Shown: piece by piece, positions 21,682-31,389 of the stretch
Layout: each line of letters starts with the position of its first letter
Position numbering within the stretch: position 1 is the stretch's first letter
DNA from: Bigelowiella natans CCMP2755
Taxonomy: Eukaryota > Cercozoa > Chlorarachniophyceae
Reading direction: 5' to 3'
Assembly: GCA_000320545.1 (NCBI GenBank)
Contig: ADNK01001706.1
Span: 35,001 to 68,100, forward strand
Length of the DNA: 33,100 nt
Position numbers and translations under genes: made by a program
Notes under the pieces: generated by a model
What the model was told of the DNA's origin: nothing
What the model saw: the letters and a program-made list of their open reading frames with translations, nothing else
Database searches by the model: none

Positions 21682-22394
21682 AAGCAAACATACATGTCTA
21701 GATCTAGAAATGTTTACGACTACTACATCTGGGGACAACCCAATCGAAATGTTATTTCGGCGATCCCTAAAGAGTGATCACATGCATGTAAGAAAAGGCA
21801 CATGTGAACACATTGGCACTACTAGACGGATGCACATTGCGCGCATGCTAGCATGCACCACTGTCACACAGCCGATCTAGCGATGCGGATGTCGGGATTC
21901 GAACAAGGGCAATCCAATCCTCATTTTTGTGGATTTTCACAATGCTACATGCTAGCATGCTAGCATCTAGAGCATGATGCTAGCTAGCTAGAATGGATGG
22001 CTAGATGGCTAGATGAACAAGACGATGCCACCATGGCCAAAATGATGCGCATGCACTGCAATCTAGCAATCACAGCCTTCAAGCTAGCAAGAGAACAGAG
22101 CTAGCAGAGTGTTGGCCCATGCGCTCACAATGACAAATGAGATCAAAAGCAGCAGGCTAGCAGGCATGCATGATGAATGATTGTTTGTGATTCTGACATC
22201 ATCTAGATCATCATTCGCAAATTCTAGCAGCTAGGAGCTTTAATGGATGTCTAGATAAGCGTTGCGTTCAAACGCTAATGACTTTTGTGTGTGAGTAGAT
22301 GACTAGATGAACATAAGATGACTAGATTTCAGTTCGGTGCCGAAGACTGCATCCAACGAGCACGTATGGGTGATATGCACGACCCTACCTTCCT
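21682..22394. repeat. GCATGC/GCTAGC palindrome island in a convergent gap
   Basis: This tail-to-tail gap holds at least five GCATGC and about eight GCTAGC copies, mainly between 21840 and 22170 (for example GCATGCTAGCATGC and GATGCTAGCTAGCTAG), plus repeated GATGGCTAGAT. A motif GGGATTCGAAC at about 21894 resembles a tRNA T-loop on the minus strand but lacks pairing arms. No gene is seen. Confidence 0.7.
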
Positions 22395-25300
22395 CTACTT
22401 TCCGAACATGTAAGAACGATCGCCCGTCTGCAAGGGGTAATCATAAATTAATCCACAGCTGTTACATTAAAGGTGTTCCTAACCGCCTTACCTTCCATGA
22501 GAAAATTCTCATCGGAATCCTGTAGTTATTGTTGGCGCTGCTGACAAAGTTTGTTGGTGTGGTGAAGTAGCGGAATAGCTGGTTTGTTGTCCAGAGAATC
22601 GATCCTTAAAAATATCAATGTGACAAAATCTCACTACTCACATTTCCCCCAACAGTTTCATAACGGTAGGCAACATATATACTCTCCATGTCTCAGCTGC
22701 ACAGTCATATCGTGATATTTTGATGAAGCTCAACACTCCAAGTGCCCAATACAAACAGCACACAAGGACTTCAGCAACCGTCGTCATCGCCCACAAAGAC
22801 TGTCACCACCGTTAGCACTACGATGCAAAAACCATTATTACCTTCTTCATCATCAAAAGCAAATGTATCCACCCATTGCATAGTTACACTGTTAGAGTAG
22901 GCCTCGGCTGCAGTAACAAGACGGAACAGAATTGCACACGCCATTTCAGCATCAGCTAGTGGCAGTTTGAATTACTTCCTTAATCAAAACCATTATGTAC
23001 TCATGCTACTACTGGCCCGAACGACATCATCATCATCGCTGCATGCTCATGTAAGATCTAATATCGTTGTACCACTGACAGGTGGTTGCATCGAGGAGAT
23101 TCGATTGATGCGGTACACTGCAGACGTGGTTAGTCCTCCGTATATCAGATCCCCCTTCAAGCACAAGAGCAAGAAAGGATAAGCAGAAAACGCGTTAGGT
23201 AAATTTAAAGCTACTGCTTCGGACGAGGGAATGAGTAAACATGCTTCTTCTTTTCCTTTCCTTTTTTTTAGAAACTCGCAGTGGCATTATTTCGTGTGGT
23301 GTAGAGGAAAAGAATAGTAGCGTGTATGATAGGACGTTGGAAGTCATGGCCAGCCCATCGCTTGGAGAATCCTTCTCGATGACTTTGACGACCTTCCGAT
23401 GTTATCGTATAGCATCATGTCATCACCTCATGACAAACGCTGCAAAGAGTTAGAAAAGATTGGGTTGGGCTTCTCTCTTTAGATCACGTAGATGAAGCCA
23501 TCTTTGGGGAGGGTATTATTTTTGGGTCAACCCCTTCTTTTCGAGGATGGCAATGGATTCGATGGCAAACACATGTATAATGATGCAATTGGCCAGCTTG
23601 CTCACCAATCAGCGTCAATACCCACCAACACAACCACCTATTCACGCTGGTGATTGTCATCACCATTATCATCACCACACAGATCGAAGCAGCACCAGCA
23701 CCACCCCACCCCAAACCACCTCTTGCGAGATCTGCTGCCATGTGAGGCTAAAGTTCATCAGGGCCGATGTTGGCACCACGAACAAATCGAGCGAGTGCAG
23801 TGCACAGTAGTACAGCTCATTGCCATCTGGGGTCAGCGCAATACCTAGGACAACAACAATCTCCTGACGGCCAGTCCACATATGTGCATTTAAGCTCGTG
23901 CATATGGCCATTTTTGTAGAGAATGAGTCGGCAGCTAACCCTCTTTCAGTAGGGACAAAATCCTCGCAATCGCCCCCCAGAGGAGGCTGCGAGCGAGCGA
24001 TATTGTGAAAGTGTATGCGACACCCATGCCACTCGTACAAATGTGTTGAATCGCGCGTGTGTTGCGTCTGTGTGTGTATCTCTGCTCCCCCTTTTCTTTT
24101 CTCTGGCTCGTCTTATATGCATTTCTTACCATCTGACGGAGTGGTGAAATTTTGAGTGCCGTAGTTGACCGAATCGATAATAAATGCCAACGAAGGGTTG
24201 ATCCGAGTACTGACACCGCTGCATTAGAATAGCATCTAAAGCTAAAGAACAACGGTGCTGGGGCTTGTGGTGCTTGCGATGGGTTTGCGTGACGATCTAC
24301 TGAATGGTGTTTGATTACGTGCTTTATTAGCTTTATTAGTGCGACCTGAATCGACGAGATAAGTTCCTTGTGAAGTCGTAGGCAATGATGCCACCAGGGC
24401 CATTTGCGTCGCTTTTCACATGGAGATAGAAGCTATTAGTCGGTTTGCTGCTGCTGCTGCTGCTGCTGCTGCTAATGGTGGTGGTGGTGGTGGTGGTGGT
24501 GGTGGAAAATACGAGAAAGCAAGTACATTGGCATCCCACCCCTACCACTTCAGCTAGTCGTTGGATAGTAGCTGGTGCTACAACCTTATATATGCCCAGT
24601 TGCGATCGACGTCCACGACGATGTCATTGAGGAAGGAGGAGTTGTACGGAGCTACCTGTGGGTAGTGGAGCGCGTGTTTCAAATATTGGCAAGGCGATAA
24701 GACACCGTCAGGATCATAGCAATCGCATTCCCAATGTAGACATATTTTGTGCGCCTGATCTTGCATCATCTCACTGCAAGATAGCGTCTCGCTGAGGATC
24801 TCGAAGCAATCACGAGCGTCGATTCGGCCGCAAACATAACTCACCTCGTTTGGGAAAACGTAGCTCTTGACCGTTTGGTTTGTGTTCAGGTCGTAGATGA
24901 TGATCTTGGGCGGCGAGGAGTTGTCAGGGGTTGGAGTAGCTATGTAAAGCCGTCCCACGTCAATAATCCACATCCAACCTTCATCATATGCGACAAAGCA
25001 ACGTCTCACCACCAATCAACGACGGAGTATATTGGCGCGCACACGTCACAGCGCTGCGATCGCTGTTGGCATTAGGCGCGAAATATAAACATCAGAGTGT
25101 CAGTTGGCTGCTGCTGCTTTCGAGTGCCGGAGTGATAAATAGGGTATGCAACGAGTTGTCTGCAGCACTATATCCGGTGAGAAATGAAATTCAGGAGCCT
25201 GGATTGTGTTAAGTCACGATTATCTGCCAGTGTGAGTTCTTTCCCAATCGGCCATTAATCGGCCATTAATCTTCCAATCGGCGACTTCCTCTATTACGCA

Positions 25301-25549
25301 AGTACTACCACCACCCCCTGCAATGCATTCACCCACACAACCCCTACCTCTCGGGTCGATCTCCATTGATTGGACATACTGGAGCGCACTTGGATCTCCT
25401 GAACGCGTTGCATATACGGCGACAACGCCCGCTCTCAGGATGCTAGAATTTACGCGGATAATGCCTTAATAAACGAACATAAGACCGACCGATGGCTTGC
25501 CACCCACACGAAGGAAATGGCTCGTGCTTCCCTCTATTTCCACGTGCAA

Positions 25550-25637
<88 letters not shown>

Positions 25638-25850
25638 GACGCCCCATAAGAGAATGCGACCTCATACAAACTATCGACTCGTTTGTGCTGGCAGAGCGTA
25701 CAGTAGGAGTTGATTTACGATGCGAAGTAAGTGGATCAATATCACCAGTTTGCGCAACCACGTTCAGAGTCGATGGGACGCCGCGTTTCCATCTTGGAAC
25801 AACATATATCGTAACAGTAACAACAGCACCAGCACCAGCACCAGCACCGA

Positions 25851-25883
<33 letters not shown>

Positions 25884-27010
25884 AAGAAGTAGCAGTAGGT
25901 GATGCAGTAGTATACAAATCATCAGATATGTCAGATAACGATCGCGTTTGCCGCCGCACACTCCTCGTAGAAACACAGGCACCCACGTATTTACAGCTAC
26001 AAATCAGCATATATATATATATATATATATGTACCTGTGTGCTGAATCTAGAAGATTAAAAGAAGAAGTAGAAGTAGAAGAGGGAGAAGAAGAAAGGGAG
26101 GGAGGGAGGGAGGGTGGGAGGGAGGGAGGGAGAGAGAAATGGTAGAAAAAGATACAAGGAATGATTCACACCTAGGAACAGTAACGTAAAGCTTATTTTT
26201 GTATGCCTTGAGCCCCTGACAGACATATAAGCACATACACGCACAAACACACATATAAACACAACAATAAAGAGAAAAATAGAGGAGGGGAGAATGAGAG
26301 GAACAAATCGAAGGGCGTGAGCACGTGAGCGGCCCATTGATCTGTGCGGGCTCCGACACAAATCTGCGACAATATCCATGTGCAGCTCACTGGCATGTGT
26401 GCCTTTGTCATTGTATTCGCTTCACTCCTTGATACGTGTACTACCGTGATAACATTATTTTCCACCGTGTAGCTGTTCCCGCAGTAGCTAAGAAGATACG
26501 GCAACGAGCACATATTCACTAACCAATCTTGCTGCGGATGTAGAGCAAAGCAATGTACATCAACAACAACAATCGAAAGGTGCTTACTTTGTGAAGTCGA
26601 CAGAGGAAAACTGGTGCAATATTTTGGGCAGTTCTCCCGACGAAGAATCTTCCACATAATGGATATAAGACAGCCAAATTTACCTTGAGGACAACATGCT
26701 AATGCAATGATTTCTTCCGCTGAACCTGAGTCTTTCCCTTTGTCATTTTTGATGAATAGCAACGTCACCAGAGATATAGCCAACATTACCGCAACAAACA
26801 CGAAAATAAGGGGAGCCACGACCTGCAACACAAGCCTTAGTTTTTTGGTGTCGGGTGATCTGTGGGATCATCACAACAGTTGCCCACCTTAAAGTATCGC
26901 TTGCAATCGTTCATATGATCATCTGCAGGATGATGATGCGACTGTTGAATGGCCCCTTCCTGATCTCCCAACCGTCGGAATTGCACCGAGTTGGCGTTCT
27001 CCATTCTCAT
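22395..27010 (-). CDS. Major royal jelly protein / Yellow family protein with N-terminal membrane anchor
   Basis: Exons in order: 27010-26888, 26822-26684, an unresolved part, an exon ending at 25719 or 25746 (upstream limit near 26010), then 25464-25348, 24978-24585, 24411-24346, 24218-24130, 23844-23720, 23392-23336, 23154-23073, 22955-22842, 22604-22492, 22427-22395. Every junction after 25464 is GT-AG and in phase. Family motifs appear in the right order: VVPRWKRGVPSTL, SMEIDPRGWMWIIDVGR, PPKIIIYDLNTNQTVKSYVF, SFLNDIVVDVDRNWAYISD, GGIIAYDF, GIALTPDGNELYYCALHS, VPTSAL, DSPSDGLAM, GDLIYGGL, MQWVDTFAFDD, ILWTTNQL, ending KTGDRSYMFGK. MRJP/Yellow proteins are beta-propellers; insect members act in pigmentation or as food proteins. 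Residues 42-65 form one hydrophobic helix with a charged N terminus, predicting a type II membrane protein. The segment YTVENNVITVVH (about 26480) may be part of a missing exon. A Thr-run plus (GA)n precedes PRWK. Confidence 0.85.
24447..24505. repeat. (CTG)n and (GGT)n trinucleotide repeats in an MRJP intron
   Basis: CTG repeats (about 24447-24472) and GGT repeats (about 24477-24505) lie within the intron 24584-24412 of the MRJP gene. Confidence 0.9.
25552..25631. repeat. Long (TA)n microsatellite in an MRJP intron
   Basis: Two TA tracts separated by a short AAATATG interruption. They lie in the intron upstream of exon 25464-25348. Confidence 0.92.
25853..25884. repeat. (AGT)n repeat, adjacent to (CAG/CCA) repeat
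   Basis: AGT units here and an ACCAGC run at about 25826-25848 read on the minus strand as a Thr run and a Gly-Ala run just before the VVPRWK motif. No AG dinucleotide exists on the minus strand between about 25960 and the PRWK codons, so by canonical splicing these repeats are either coding or part of a long AG-free intron end. Confidence 0.75.
26008..26133. repeat. (TA)n and (GGGA)n microsatellites
   Basis: A short TA tract (about 26008-26030) and a purine tract of AGA/GGGA units (about 26057-26136). Probably intronic to the MRJP gene. Confidence 0.85.
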
Positions 27011-27543
27011 GCTGCTGGCCGGCGCAGGCAGGGCCAGAAGTATCACCGCTTGCCTCTTCTTCTTGCTCGGGAATGTGAAGAAGGGCCCGGCTGAGATCGG
27101 ACAATAAATATATCTTAAGACAGGGGGACTTCAAATATTTTTTCTTCAGGAAACCAGGAGATTTTGCTCCAGATGGAATCCCACTCGGTTGTCTCAGGAT
27201 GACAAGCTCCCTGCCCGAATCTAAACGAACAATTCATGATTTTAGACTGCGACAAGGCATGTGATGGCCTTCTCACATCAAAAAGGCTTCCATCTGAAGA
27301 CCCGTTGATGTAAGATGTAAGACTTACAAGAAGTATCAAGGGTGTGCAAAATGCACTCCGGTTTTTACTAATGCGCGCCGTTTTTACTCAAACGAACGTA
27401 AAACAAGCATCTTCTTATGAAGCTGGGCGGTCTGGGAGAGATTACGTTACTACTATTTTTAGAGCAAGATCTCATATCACGCATTCCTGAATCCCCATTC
27501 CGTAGCTCACAGTGCAGACCGAAGATCTGATTCGAAGACGAAA
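27011..27543. promoter_or_regulatory. Divergent intergenic region (MRJP / two-TM gene)
   Basis: About 530 bp between head-to-head start codons. A minus-strand frame (27339-27115) begins with a hydrophobic stretch but has no family motif and I do not call it. No GCATGC island here. Confidence 0.35.
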
Positions 27544-28386
27544 ATGGGCGCTATTATCTCCAAGGTACCTGCCCCCGAACAGTTTTATGACCAGGTGGAG
27601 GTTCCCAAGGCCAATCTAACAACCATGAGTGGTTTTGGGTTGGGAGTCTACATCATCTGCGCGGTGGCTTTTATATTAAGCATCTTCTATTACAAGGACC
27701 AGACAGTCGATCTTTCTAAGACCGAAACTACAGTATCACTGAATGGATATGAGGACTGGAATTGTGTGATTCTCACTCCTCTGACTCGCGTGCTCCCTTC
27801 GGGTCTCGATACGGATCCCAGCGGTCTCGGCGGTGGCGTATGCACAGTGAGCAGCAGTGGGACGTCTAGCTATGAGGATTTGTATTTTGAAAAGTACAGT
27901 GACTGCGGCATTAATGCAACCTCCGCATGGACCTACACCGTGACGAATGTTACAACGGGCATCAATGAGAAACTTCAGATTAATGTCAAGTATCCCTCTA
28001 CAAACGGAGAATTGGTCCTGAAGACATTCGAAGCTTTAGACATGGCAGGTTTTGGGGGCTGCGACGTGGCTAGCATTGCATCCGGGATTATTCAGGCATA
28101 CGCAGGACGAAATCTGTGCCGATACTGGGTTGCGAAGCCGCCGTACCAGTGCAAGATAGAGTATAGCGAAAAACTCTTTAAGCTTCCTGACACACTTGCG
28201 CTCTCATTCTCGTCAGCAAATCTTGCGTTTACCGTGATGGTCGCTGTGTTCAGTTTAATTTTGGACAAGTGTTTCGCGGACCATCCAGACCGTCACATCG
28301 CCGAAGATTCGAAGACGGGTCATTTGTCAAAACTCCCACAAGGCCGCAGCAGTCAAGGTGTGACAGGTTCCGATGCGGCTCTCTAG
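27544..28386 (+). CDS. Two-transmembrane protein with extracytoplasmic Cys-containing loop, unknown family
   Basis: A single uninterrupted frame of 280 codons, unlike the intron-rich neighbours. The N terminus MGAIISK fits an N-myristoylation site (Gly2, Ser at position 6). Transmembrane helix 1 is about 31-50 (FGLGVYIICAVAFILSIFYY) and helix 2 about 219-240 (ending VMVAVFSLIL), so both termini should face the cytosol and about 165 residues should face outside. The loop has several cysteines (CVILTPL, GGVCTVSS, DCGINAT, GGCDVAS, NLCRYW, QCKIEY) likely to form disulfides and N-glycosylation motifs (NATS, NVTT). A hydrophilic Ser-rich tail ends the protein. I recognise no named family. The ATG at 27544 is preceded by AAA, a favourable context. 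Confidence 0.75.
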   Translation: MGAIISKVPAPEQFYDQVEVPKANLTTMSGFGLGVYIICAVAFILSIFYYKDQTVDLSKTETTVSLNGYEDWNCVILTPLTRVLPSGLDTDPSGLGGGVCTVSSSGTSSYEDLYFEKYSDCGINATSAWTYTVTNVTTGINEKLQINVKYPSTNGELVLKTFEALDMAGFGGCDVASIASGIIQAYAGRNLCRYWVAKPPYQCKIEYSEKLFKLPDTLALSFSSANLAFTVMVAVFSLILDKCFADHPDRHIAEDSKTGHLSKLPQGRSSQGVTGSDAAL

Positions 28387-28539
28387 AGAATTAGTTTCGA
28401 TGTTCAACATGGCTTCAGATGCACGGGTAGCTATGCAACAACGCCTGATTACGTTGCTTTTTGGCAATTAATCGTTGGAATTGCAGCGAAAAATTGCACC
28501 ATCCTGACCGCCATTTGAGGCTTCCCTGTGGCTGCGTGA

Positions 28540-28617
28540 AATTTAGTAATAGCATATATAATATATATATGATATTACGTGTCTATAAGCTATGCTTATA
28601 ATAGACATAGTAATAGC

Positions 28618-28655
<38 letters not shown>

Positions 28656-28675
28656 ATCACGTGTCTATAATTTTA
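28540..28675. repeat. Duplicated TA-rich unit with an internal inverted repeat
   Basis: A unit beginning AGTAATAGCATATATAATAT, running through a TA tract and ending GATATTACGTGTCTATAA, occurs twice (about 28544-28588 and 28608-28671, the second with a longer TA tract and GATATCACGTGTCTATAA). Between them GTCTATAAGC and GCTTATAATAGAC form an inverted repeat. The TA tracts are self-complementary. Confidence 0.8.
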
Positions 28676-30120
28676 CATGCCCTGTTCGCCACGAAATGCA
28701 AATCATGCAACTGCGCCCGGTGAGCAAATGCGCGCGCCAGTGCATGTTCTCCATCATGTAATGTAACCAAGTTTGAGCAAATGAGACAAGCACGGCACCT
28801 GAACAACATTTCAACAAATTCAAATCGCTTTGAGTGTCGTTGCTTTCATTGCTAGATTGCACTGCTAGTGAGAAGGATGCAATATGAAGTGGTCAAATCT
28901 TTTCAACAGTCCTCCAAACGTAGCCATGCAAAGCAGATTGCACTGGCCACTTGCTGAGATCAGCATGTAGTTTGGCGGGGGAAAATGAAAGTCGAGATTA
29001 TGGATGTCGCGATGAATTGTTGATGAATCCACACGTGCGATTGGCTGCAAAAGCACGCGTCCAAGTCTGCATCGCAAACATACAGGGAGCCCTGTTAATG
29101 GCACTCGAAACGTCATCAGTTCGAACAACGAGCTTGATGTGGAAAGTCGAGATGGGCTGGGGGGCAGGCCCGGCCAGCCGGGCTGCACAGCTATCAACAG
29201 CTAGCCCCCTGTCTCGACTTTTTTGGTGCGTCATCTCAATGCTTGCGATGACGTAGCGAGTGTTGCGGGCCTCTGCGATGCAATTTCACATTCATTGTGC
29301 CAACATGCAAGCAACACAACTCCAATCACAATGCATAGCATGGCTTCCGGAACAGTTCCTGACTATTTTTTGTTTTTCCCCCAAAAGTTGTCATCATCAT
29401 CTAGATCACAATCATCCACACGCTGAGCCATGGCAACTAGCTGGTGGACACCGATGTTTGTGTGTGCCAATGGTGCCATGATGTTGCCAGCCAGAGTTGC
29501 CAGCGAGGACGCAAAGTCATCGACCAAAACCAAAAAATCCCAACGTGTGTCCATCGCAAAATTTTCGATTGCCATCACCATGCAACTAGATCACGATGCA
29601 AAATTCTCACATTCTCAAGTCATCTAGTCATCATTGCGATTGTTCCAAGTTTTGCAGTTTTGTTTTCTGGCACATGCAACGCTGTTCACATGTCTAGACT
29701 TGTTGACGGTGATGTGGCAGTGACAAGTCGCAGAAACTCCATGTGTTGTTTGGGATCATTTTTGACAGCCTGACAACTTCAACAGCGTGAGCCAAGTGAC
29801 ATGCCTGAACCGAAGCACAATTGAACAAGTCCAGATCGAACGATTGGCATCATTGGATTGGTGAAGCATCACTTGTGCACGATTGATCTGGCATTCACAG
29901 AACAGCACAGAAGCCAAGCGAGTTCCCAACGAACGAACGTTCAGTCAGCAGCACTCACGAGAAACAGCAAACTGTGCTCCAGTGATTCAATGAGAGATGA
30001 ATGATCCTGATTGGAGTCATCGTGCATGATTTCCTCCAGCTCTTGAGCGAATCGAACCCAAAGTGACCGAACACTCACGATCTAGTGATGTTTCTCAAGT
30101 CCAGATCTTGAGAGATTTGA

Positions 30121-30167
30121 GACAAAGCCACAGACAAAGCCACGAACAAAGTCACAAACAAAGCACT
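30121..30167. repeat. 12-bp tandem repeat, about four copies
   Basis: Units GACAAAGCCACA, GACAAAGCCACG, AACAAAGTCACA and a partial AACAAAGCAC follow each other. Confidence 0.8.
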
Positions 30168-30671
30168 CAGCAATGAACACTTTGAGTGTGTCAGCATCGA
30201 CCAAAGTGTGATGGCAAAAATGCTCTCCCTCGTCCGTCCTAGCGTCGTCCGCTTGCAAGCTTGCACTGCTAGACTGTGCAAAGTGGATCTTTCTGTTGCA
30301 TTGGCTTGCTCCAGCGGAACGTCAATGTTTGTCTGGTCGTTCAAACCTCAGGCGAATGGCTCGCTAGCAAGAGTTGCTAGCTCACCACGGCTAGGCGGCC
30401 AAGTCGTCCGAAAGAGTCACAAAACGCCCGCATGTCTAGCTTGTGAGCAGGTCGAGGCTCCTCAGTCCACAACTGCACGGCAACTGATCTTCGCCTGAAG
30501 CTGTTTCGGAGAAATGACTTTCCACGTGCTGAACAGAGAAAGAAAGAAAGAAGTCCATGATCTTCGGACACATTCGGACACATCGGACAGTTTCACAATG
30601 CCCATTTGGAAGTGTTTCATGAATGAGGAGCTCTGCGCGTGCGCGCGCATCACAATGGTGTTTTCGTCAAC

Positions 30672-31286
30672 AGAACAATGAACAATGAACAATGAAGAAA
30701 GCGTTGATCAAAACCACATGCGCCAGAACCACATGGGAGACAGGCATTTGCACGCAGCAGAGCCTCAACAACACTCGTTGCAAGGACTTGTCAGCACCCT
30801 GTTGGTGAGAGACACAAAAAATCAGCCGCATCCCATGAAATTGGCATGGATGCCGATTGATGGTGCCGTTGAGATGTGAATTGATTGGAACTAAAACTGG
30901 CATCTTGGATGCCGAACAGCAGCAAAATTGTCAAGCAGGACAATGGTTCGACGGAAAGCCCTGTCGATTTCTTTGTCAGTCGAAGGGACACCAGATGTGG
31001 CCCCCAAAGCAAGGCAGAACTTGTCATGGGAAGACACAGCTGAGAAAGCACGCAACGTGACCACGTCATCATTGGCATCAGGTTGATGACGAGACACTAG
31101 GTGACGAATCCTGCTAGCCTGGTCCAAAAACGGTCTCTGATGTCGCACGTTCCTTGGCAGGAGAACAAAAGGTGCATCAGGGACATGTCTTCGTGAGAAT
31201 CGCACAAGGAGCACCAGCCCTCATGCTGCTCCAGTGCGAAGAATCTGGCAGTGTTGTGACGCCACCACAAGGCTCCACAACGAGCT
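30672..31286 (-). mobile_element. 5'-truncated LINE fragment, copy 2
   Basis: This stretch matches copy 1 (12413-13014) nearly base for base in the same orientation, including the AATGAAC tail (one tail unit instead of two) and the ORF2 C-terminal end. It carries an 8-bp insertion (within 31114-31121) that shifts the frame and an earlier stop (after the codons for HPRCQF), so it is a dead copy. Homology stops at 31286, and the next bases are the oligo-T end of a U6 snRNA sequence. I see no clear target-site duplication. Confidence 0.8.
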
Positions 31287-31287
31287 C

Positions 31288-31389
31288 AAAAAGGCATTCA
31301 TTCTCGATTTGTGCGTGTCATCCTTGCGCAGGGGCCATGCTGATCTTCTCTGTGTCGTTCCAATTTTTGCGGCAACGACCGGAAGGCGT
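31288..31389 (-). ncRNA. U6: U6 spliceosomal snRNA sequence (possibly a retrocopy)
   Basis: The minus strand reads as a full-length U6: a 5' stem-loop (ACGCC TTCC GGTCGT), AAAATTGGAACG, the ACAGAGA box (complement of 31346-31354), the AGC catalytic triad, the internal stem-loop GGCCCCTGCGCAAGGATGAC with ACGC, and a 3' T-run (31292-31288). About 102 nt matches the usual size. U6 pairs with the 5' splice site and U2 and forms the spliceosome active site. All core elements look intact. However, its 3' end abuts a LINE 3' fragment directly, which suggests a U6-LINE retrotransposition chimera. A TATA-like TTTTATAC lies about 50 bp upstream, farther than the usual -25 to -30 position. Confidence 0.9.

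Larger units (their letters stand above)
28387..30671. other. Gene-poor repeat-rich region
   Basis: No gene is supported. Short antisense frames overlap without motifs. The region has scattered TGCATG, CTAGC and CATCATC motifs downstream of the two-TM gene, TA-rich direct repeats near 28540-28680, a 12-bp tandem repeat at 30121-30167 and a GCGCGC run near 30638-30650. It ends at the LINE tail (30672). Confidence 0.5.

Noticed and set aside
21885-21915. tRNA-like T-loop (GTTCGAATCCC on the minus strand)
   Set aside because: The flanking bases do not form T, D or anticodon arms; at most a decayed tRNA-like fragment.
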